Source: Paenibacillus nasutitermitis (GTDB taxonomy: Bacteria; Bacillota; Bacilli; Paenibacillales; Paenibacillaceae). From it: a DNA stretch of 64,000 nt. This document shows, piece after piece, positions 61,328 to 64,000 of the stretch; the first letter of the stretch is position 1; every line of letters begins with the position of its first letter. The notes below the pieces were generated by a model that had not been told where the DNA came from, ran no database searches, and was given only the letters and a program-made list of their open reading frames with translations. A program made the position numbers and the translations under genes. The DNA lies in the NCBI RefSeq assembly GCF_014641075.1, contig NZ_BMHP01000006.1:124001-188000 (forward strand). Direction: 5' to 3'.

Positions 61328-61519
61328 AGCTGAATCCTCCTCGTCTCCCAAGAAAATAATTTTGCAAAATTAAATTGCGTACAATATAGATTACAGTTTA
61401 GCAATCGCCGCTCCTGTTTGTCAAATGATTCTGCAGAAGGGAATGCGGCCTTTATGCTGAATTTGTTACAATACAAGATAATACTTGTACATAACGTCCA
61501 GAGGCCTGGAGGATTGCCT

Positions 61520-62389
61520 ATGCAGCTTCACCAGCTATTTATTCCCCGTCAAGCAAATGGAAGAGTTGCTGCCCACCGGTATATGGAGTTTCCTCCTTCC
61601 CCCTTGCTTCGTCCCTATATCGCCTGTTATTGGGCTTCAGAACCCCGCAGGGCCCATGCGCCGCTGCCGGAGACAGACGGGGTAGACCGGGTGCTGCCCG
61701 ATGGATGCTCGGATATTTTATTTGAGCATGACCTGACGGACAACCGTTTTCATATCCGTTACAGCGGCTTGTTTGACCATGCTTTCGCCATCTGCTACGA
61801 CGAGCGGCGTCCAACGCGCAAGTTCGGCGTGCGCTTCTTCCCGGGCGGCGCTTATTCTTTCCTGCGCACGCCGCTTTCCCCTTTTATCAACCAACTGCTC
61901 CCTCTTGATGATCTGTGGCCAGGGCTTGCAGGGGATATTGGAGAACAGCTCGCTGAAGCTCCGACGTTCCAGGCCAAAATTCAGGTCATGGAGCGCTATC
62001 TGATCTCTCTTTTGCAAAAAAATAATGCCGTGGACGACTTTCGAATGGCGAATCTGCTGCTGCGGATTTTTGTGGCAAAAGGGAAGACCGGTATCAGGGA
62101 ATTAGCCGAATCGGAGACCATCAGCGTGAGGCAGATGCATCGCATGTTTCAAAACACAATCGGGATCAGCCCCAAACGGTTCTCGGAAATCATCCGGTTC
62201 CAGGCCGTCGTTAGCCAACTGGAGAAGCGCCGAAGCGGCGTGAATGGGTCGATGCTCGCTTTAGAACACGGATTCTTCGATCATGCGCATATGATTCGCG
62301 ATTTCAGGCGGTTTTATGGCGATTCTCCAATTATTGCTGTGAGGGAATATGGGAGGATGTCCGAATTTTACAATACAATCCCACGCTGA
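61520..62389 (+). CDS. AraC family regulator with DUF6597-like sensor
   Basis: The 289-residue protein has an N-terminal region typical of this AraC subgroup (YMEFPPSPLLRPYIACYWASE, DRVLPDGCSDILFE, FGVRFFPGGAYSFL) and a C-terminal AraC domain (GIRELAESETISVRQMHRMFQNTIGISPKRFSEIIRFQ). GGAGG lies before the ATG at 61520. It is followed by DinB and SRPBCC genes on the same strand, so it probably regulates a small stress or detoxification unit. The ligand is unknown. Confidence 0.88.
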   Translation: MQLHQLFIPRQANGRVAAHRYMEFPPSPLLRPYIACYWASEPRRAHAPLPETDGVDRVLPDGCSDILFEHDLTDNRFHIRYSGLFDHAFAICYDERRPTRKFGVRFFPGGAYSFLRTPLSPFINQLLPLDDLWPGLAGDIGEQLAEAPTFQAKIQVMERYLISLLQKNNAVDDFRMANLLLRIFVAKGKTGIRELAESETISVRQMHRMFQNTIGISPKRFSEIIRFQAVVSQLEKRRSGVNGSMLALEHGFFDHAHMIRDFRRFYGDSPIIAVREYGRMSEFYNTIPR

Positions 62390-62433
62390 AAAGCTATACT
62401 TCTCTATATACAAGCAGAAAGGAATGATTATTG

Positions 62434-62922
62434 ATGAGTGGTGTCATGACATTTCGCGATCAACTGTTGGAGGAACTGGAGCTTGCTGTCCGAACCAGCG
62501 CAGCCCTGATTACCCGGATTTCTCCGGAGCAGTGGGATTACCGCCCGGCGGATAATATGCGTACGCTGCTGGAGCTGGTCCATCATCTGGTTTCCATTCC
62601 GGCATCGGACCTGGCGATTATGCAGGAAAAGACGCAGGAGGAAGTTCAGAACGTAGAGGGCCAAATCAGCGGGCTCTCGGAGCCAGAGCAGTTAGCGCAA
62701 CTATTCCGGCAGAATTACGAAACGCTGCATGCCTATATCACATCGCTCAGCGAGGAAGAGCTTCTTCACAAATCAACCAAGGCCTTCTACCTGGAGCATG
62801 GAATGGTGCAGAGCAAATGGCTGATTGAAATCGTCACGCACAGCTTCCATCACCGCTCGCAGCTCTATAATTATTTGAAACAGATGGGACATGACCTCAA
62901 TTTCTTCATGCTTTACGGATAA
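62434..62922 (+). CDS. DinB/YfiT family protein
   Basis: The 162-residue four-helix protein belongs to the DinB superfamily of probable metal-dependent thiol transferases. The metal-binding histidines sit in LLELVHHLVSIP and ETHS-like IVTHSFHHRSQLYNYLKQMG. AAAGGA precedes the start; the ATG at 62434 is used, with an in-frame TTG three bases before it and an ATG at 62446 as alternatives. It is between an AraC regulator and an SRPBCC gene, probably in one operon. Confidence 0.85.
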   Translation: MSGVMTFRDQLLEELELAVRTSAALITRISPEQWDYRPADNMRTLLELVHHLVSIPASDLAIMQEKTQEEVQNVEGQISGLSEPEQLAQLFRQNYETLHAYITSLSEEELLHKSTKAFYLEHGMVQSKWLIEIVTHSFHHRSQLYNYLKQMGHDLNFFMLYG

Positions 62923-62958
62923 ATCGATGCGTTCATTCGAAAGGAGCTGCATCTTAAA

Positions 62959-63360
62959 ATGACCGAGCTGCTGCAATCCAGAATTATATCCGTCCAGATT
63001 GCCAACTCCCCGCGATCGGTGTACGAATATGCGATGAATCCGGGAAACTTTCCCGAATGGACTTCCTCATTCAGCCGGTCAGTCCGTCAAACCGGTGGAG
63101 AGTGGATCGTGGAAACACCGGACGGCCCTATGGCAGTCGCCTTCGCAGCCCCGAATGAGTGGGGAATCCTGGATCATCATGTACGTCTTGCATCCGGCCA
63201 GAAGCTATTTAATCCCATGCGGGTGATCCCGAACGGAGAAGGATGCGAGGTGCATTTTACACTGTTCCGGCAGCCGGACATGTCCGATCAAAAGTTTGCC
63301 GAGGACGCCGGTATGGTGCAACGTGACCTGGAATCGCTGAAGTCCAGGATGGAAGCATAA
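62959..63360 (+). CDS. SRPBCC family protein
   Basis: This 133-residue protein has the START-like fold pattern of the SRPBCC/polyketide-cyclase superfamily: an opening strand with ISVQIANSPRSVYEYAMNPGNFPEW, alternating strands, and a long C-terminal helix (MVQRDLESLKSRMEA). Such proteins bind hydrophobic ligands in a deep cavity. AAAGGAG lies upstream of the ATG. It ends the AraC-DinB-SRPBCC run before a strong terminator. Confidence 0.83.
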   Translation: MTELLQSRIISVQIANSPRSVYEYAMNPGNFPEWTSSFSRSVRQTGGEWIVETPDGPMAVAFAAPNEWGILDHHVRLASGQKLFNPMRVIPNGEGCEVHFTLFRQPDMSDQKFAEDAGMVQRDLESLKSRMEA

Positions 63361-63398
63361 AGAAGAGATGACCTCGCGCATGCAAAGGCTATACCTAT

Positions 63399-63445
63399 AA
63401 CAAGCAGGGACTCCACCCGAAGAATGGAGTCCCTGCTTGTTTGTT
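63399..63445. terminator. Bidirectional terminator
   Basis: A perfect 17-bp stem pairs 63399-63415 with 63425-63441 (arm AACAAGCAGGGACTCCA). T-rich sequence follows on plus; on minus it follows the ccdC-like gene. Confidence 0.85.
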
Positions 63446-63486
63446 TCCCTATGCCCGACTGGTAGGATTCACCATGAAGGTACCTG

Positions 63487-64000
63487 TCAATCTGCCGCGT
63501 TGGATCCTGATACCCGACTTAACCGAATGTAGGCCCGCAGCATGGCGATCCGCCAAACCAAAATCATCCCGAAGGCGAGAATAAAAAATAATCCGCCTGT
63601 CTGGGGAATCGTGATGGCGCTTTCCACCACATCATGCAGCAAGAGCCTGACAATCAGCAGCCCCAGGAGGATGAAGATAAAAGCTTTGGAGCGCCTTAGC
63701 ACAATCGTCTCCCCGCTTCTTTCCAGCGTCGATGTCCGGATAAGCGGGTAAGCGAACAGCAGCCCCCCTGCCGCAAAGGCAATCAAGGCCCAGCTCCAGG
63801 GAACGCGCGTAACAGGTGCAACAAACATCAGAAAACCCGTTGACATCGCAATTGGCGGGATGATGATTTTACGCATGGTTGTGGGACGGTTCGATGCTCT
63901 AAGGCGAAGAAACAGCACAGCCACGCCGGAAATCAGCGTAACCGCAATGGATACGAAATGACCCGGAAACGAATTCGGAAGAAAGCCCACTAGGGACGCA
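63487..64000 (-). CDS. CcdC-like membrane protein (5' end cut)
   Basis: The frame is open to the right edge, so the start lies beyond the window or at the GTG at 63990, which has no visible ribosome site. About 170 residues with five hydrophobic helices remain. RKIIIPPIAMSTGFLMFVAPVTRVPW and LAFGMILVWRIAMLRAYIRL match the CcdC (DUF1453) family. CcdC is encoded beside ccdA in B. subtilis and has been linked loosely to cytochrome c biogenesis. A shared terminator follows. Confidence 0.75.
   Translation of the reverse strand, partial: ASLVGFLPNSFPGHFVSIAVTLISGVAVLFLRLRASNRPTTMRKIIIPPIAMSTGFLMFVAPVTRVPWSWALIAFAAGGLLFAYPLIRTSTLERSGETIVLRRSKAFIFILLGLLIVRLLLHDVVESAITIPQTGGLFFILAFGMILVWRIAMLRAYIRLSRVSGSNAAD

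Noticed and set aside
1..64000. CRISPR arrays, rRNA or tRNA genes
   Set aside because: No regularly spaced direct repeats, rRNA signatures or convincing cloverleaf sequences were seen in the window; a tRNAscan-SE run would settle the tRNA question.

Overview
The window looks like a chromosomal segment of a spore-forming, low-to-moderate GC Bacillota, most likely Paenibacillus or a close relative. This rests on the Bacillus-like order prfA-prmC-spoIIR-ywlC-mntP-ywlE-rpiB-ywlG-glyA-upp-(wecB)-atpZ-atpI-atpBEFHA, the spoIIR sporulation gene, strong AGGAGG-type ribosome sites, frequent TTG and GTG starts, and many T-tailed hairpin terminators. No database search was possible, so all names come from motif and family recognition.

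Layout. Positions 1-24 kb are mostly minus-strand core genes: the front half of the F1Fo ATP synthase operon (atpA runs off the left edge), wecB, upp, a GRDP-like Cys/Gly-tailed membrane protein, glyA, ywlG, rpiB, the protein-arginine phosphatase-type ywlE, mntP, ywlC/tsaC, spoIIR, prmC and prfA. A plus-strand DHA2-type exporter interrupts them at 12.8-14.3 kb. Two more MFS exporters, ychF, a membrane protein and a cytochrome-b/molybdopterin fusion oxidoreductase follow. Positions 24-34 kb hold redox and housekeeping genes: trxA, an Rrf2 regulator with a clear operator, a DUF72 protein, a DsbA-like oxidoreductase, a secreted protein with two His/Glu-rich modules in exact 184-residue register, a NagZ lipoprotein, an alpha/beta hydrolase, a methyltransferase, mobA and rocD.

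Positions 35-43 kb carry a GH127 arabinofuranosidase-type enzyme divergent from an AraC regulator, then a marR-ABC-ABC operon whose two exporter halves have one degenerate and one canonical ATP site.

The most notable object is 42687-46028. This AT-rich 3.3-kb element has 28-bp imperfect terminal inverted repeats and a perfect 8-bp target duplication (CTTTTAGA). It carries a tetR-ABC ATPase-ABC permease passenger operon and a decayed ISL3-type transposase whose central part is missing. It inserted into the U-tract of the terminator of the marR-ABC operon.

Positions 46-64 kb contain dedA, a 31-residue membrane miniprotein, aroC, a LysR regulator, another DHA2 exporter with its MerR regulator, and a probable carbohydrate-catabolism neighbourhood: SGNH hydrolase, two MDR dehydrogenases, a SelA-like PLP enzyme and a sugar ABC importer without its own ATPase. 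Adenosine deaminase, glutathione peroxidase, an AraC regulator, a DinB protein, an SRPBCC protein and a ccdC-like gene at the right edge complete the window.
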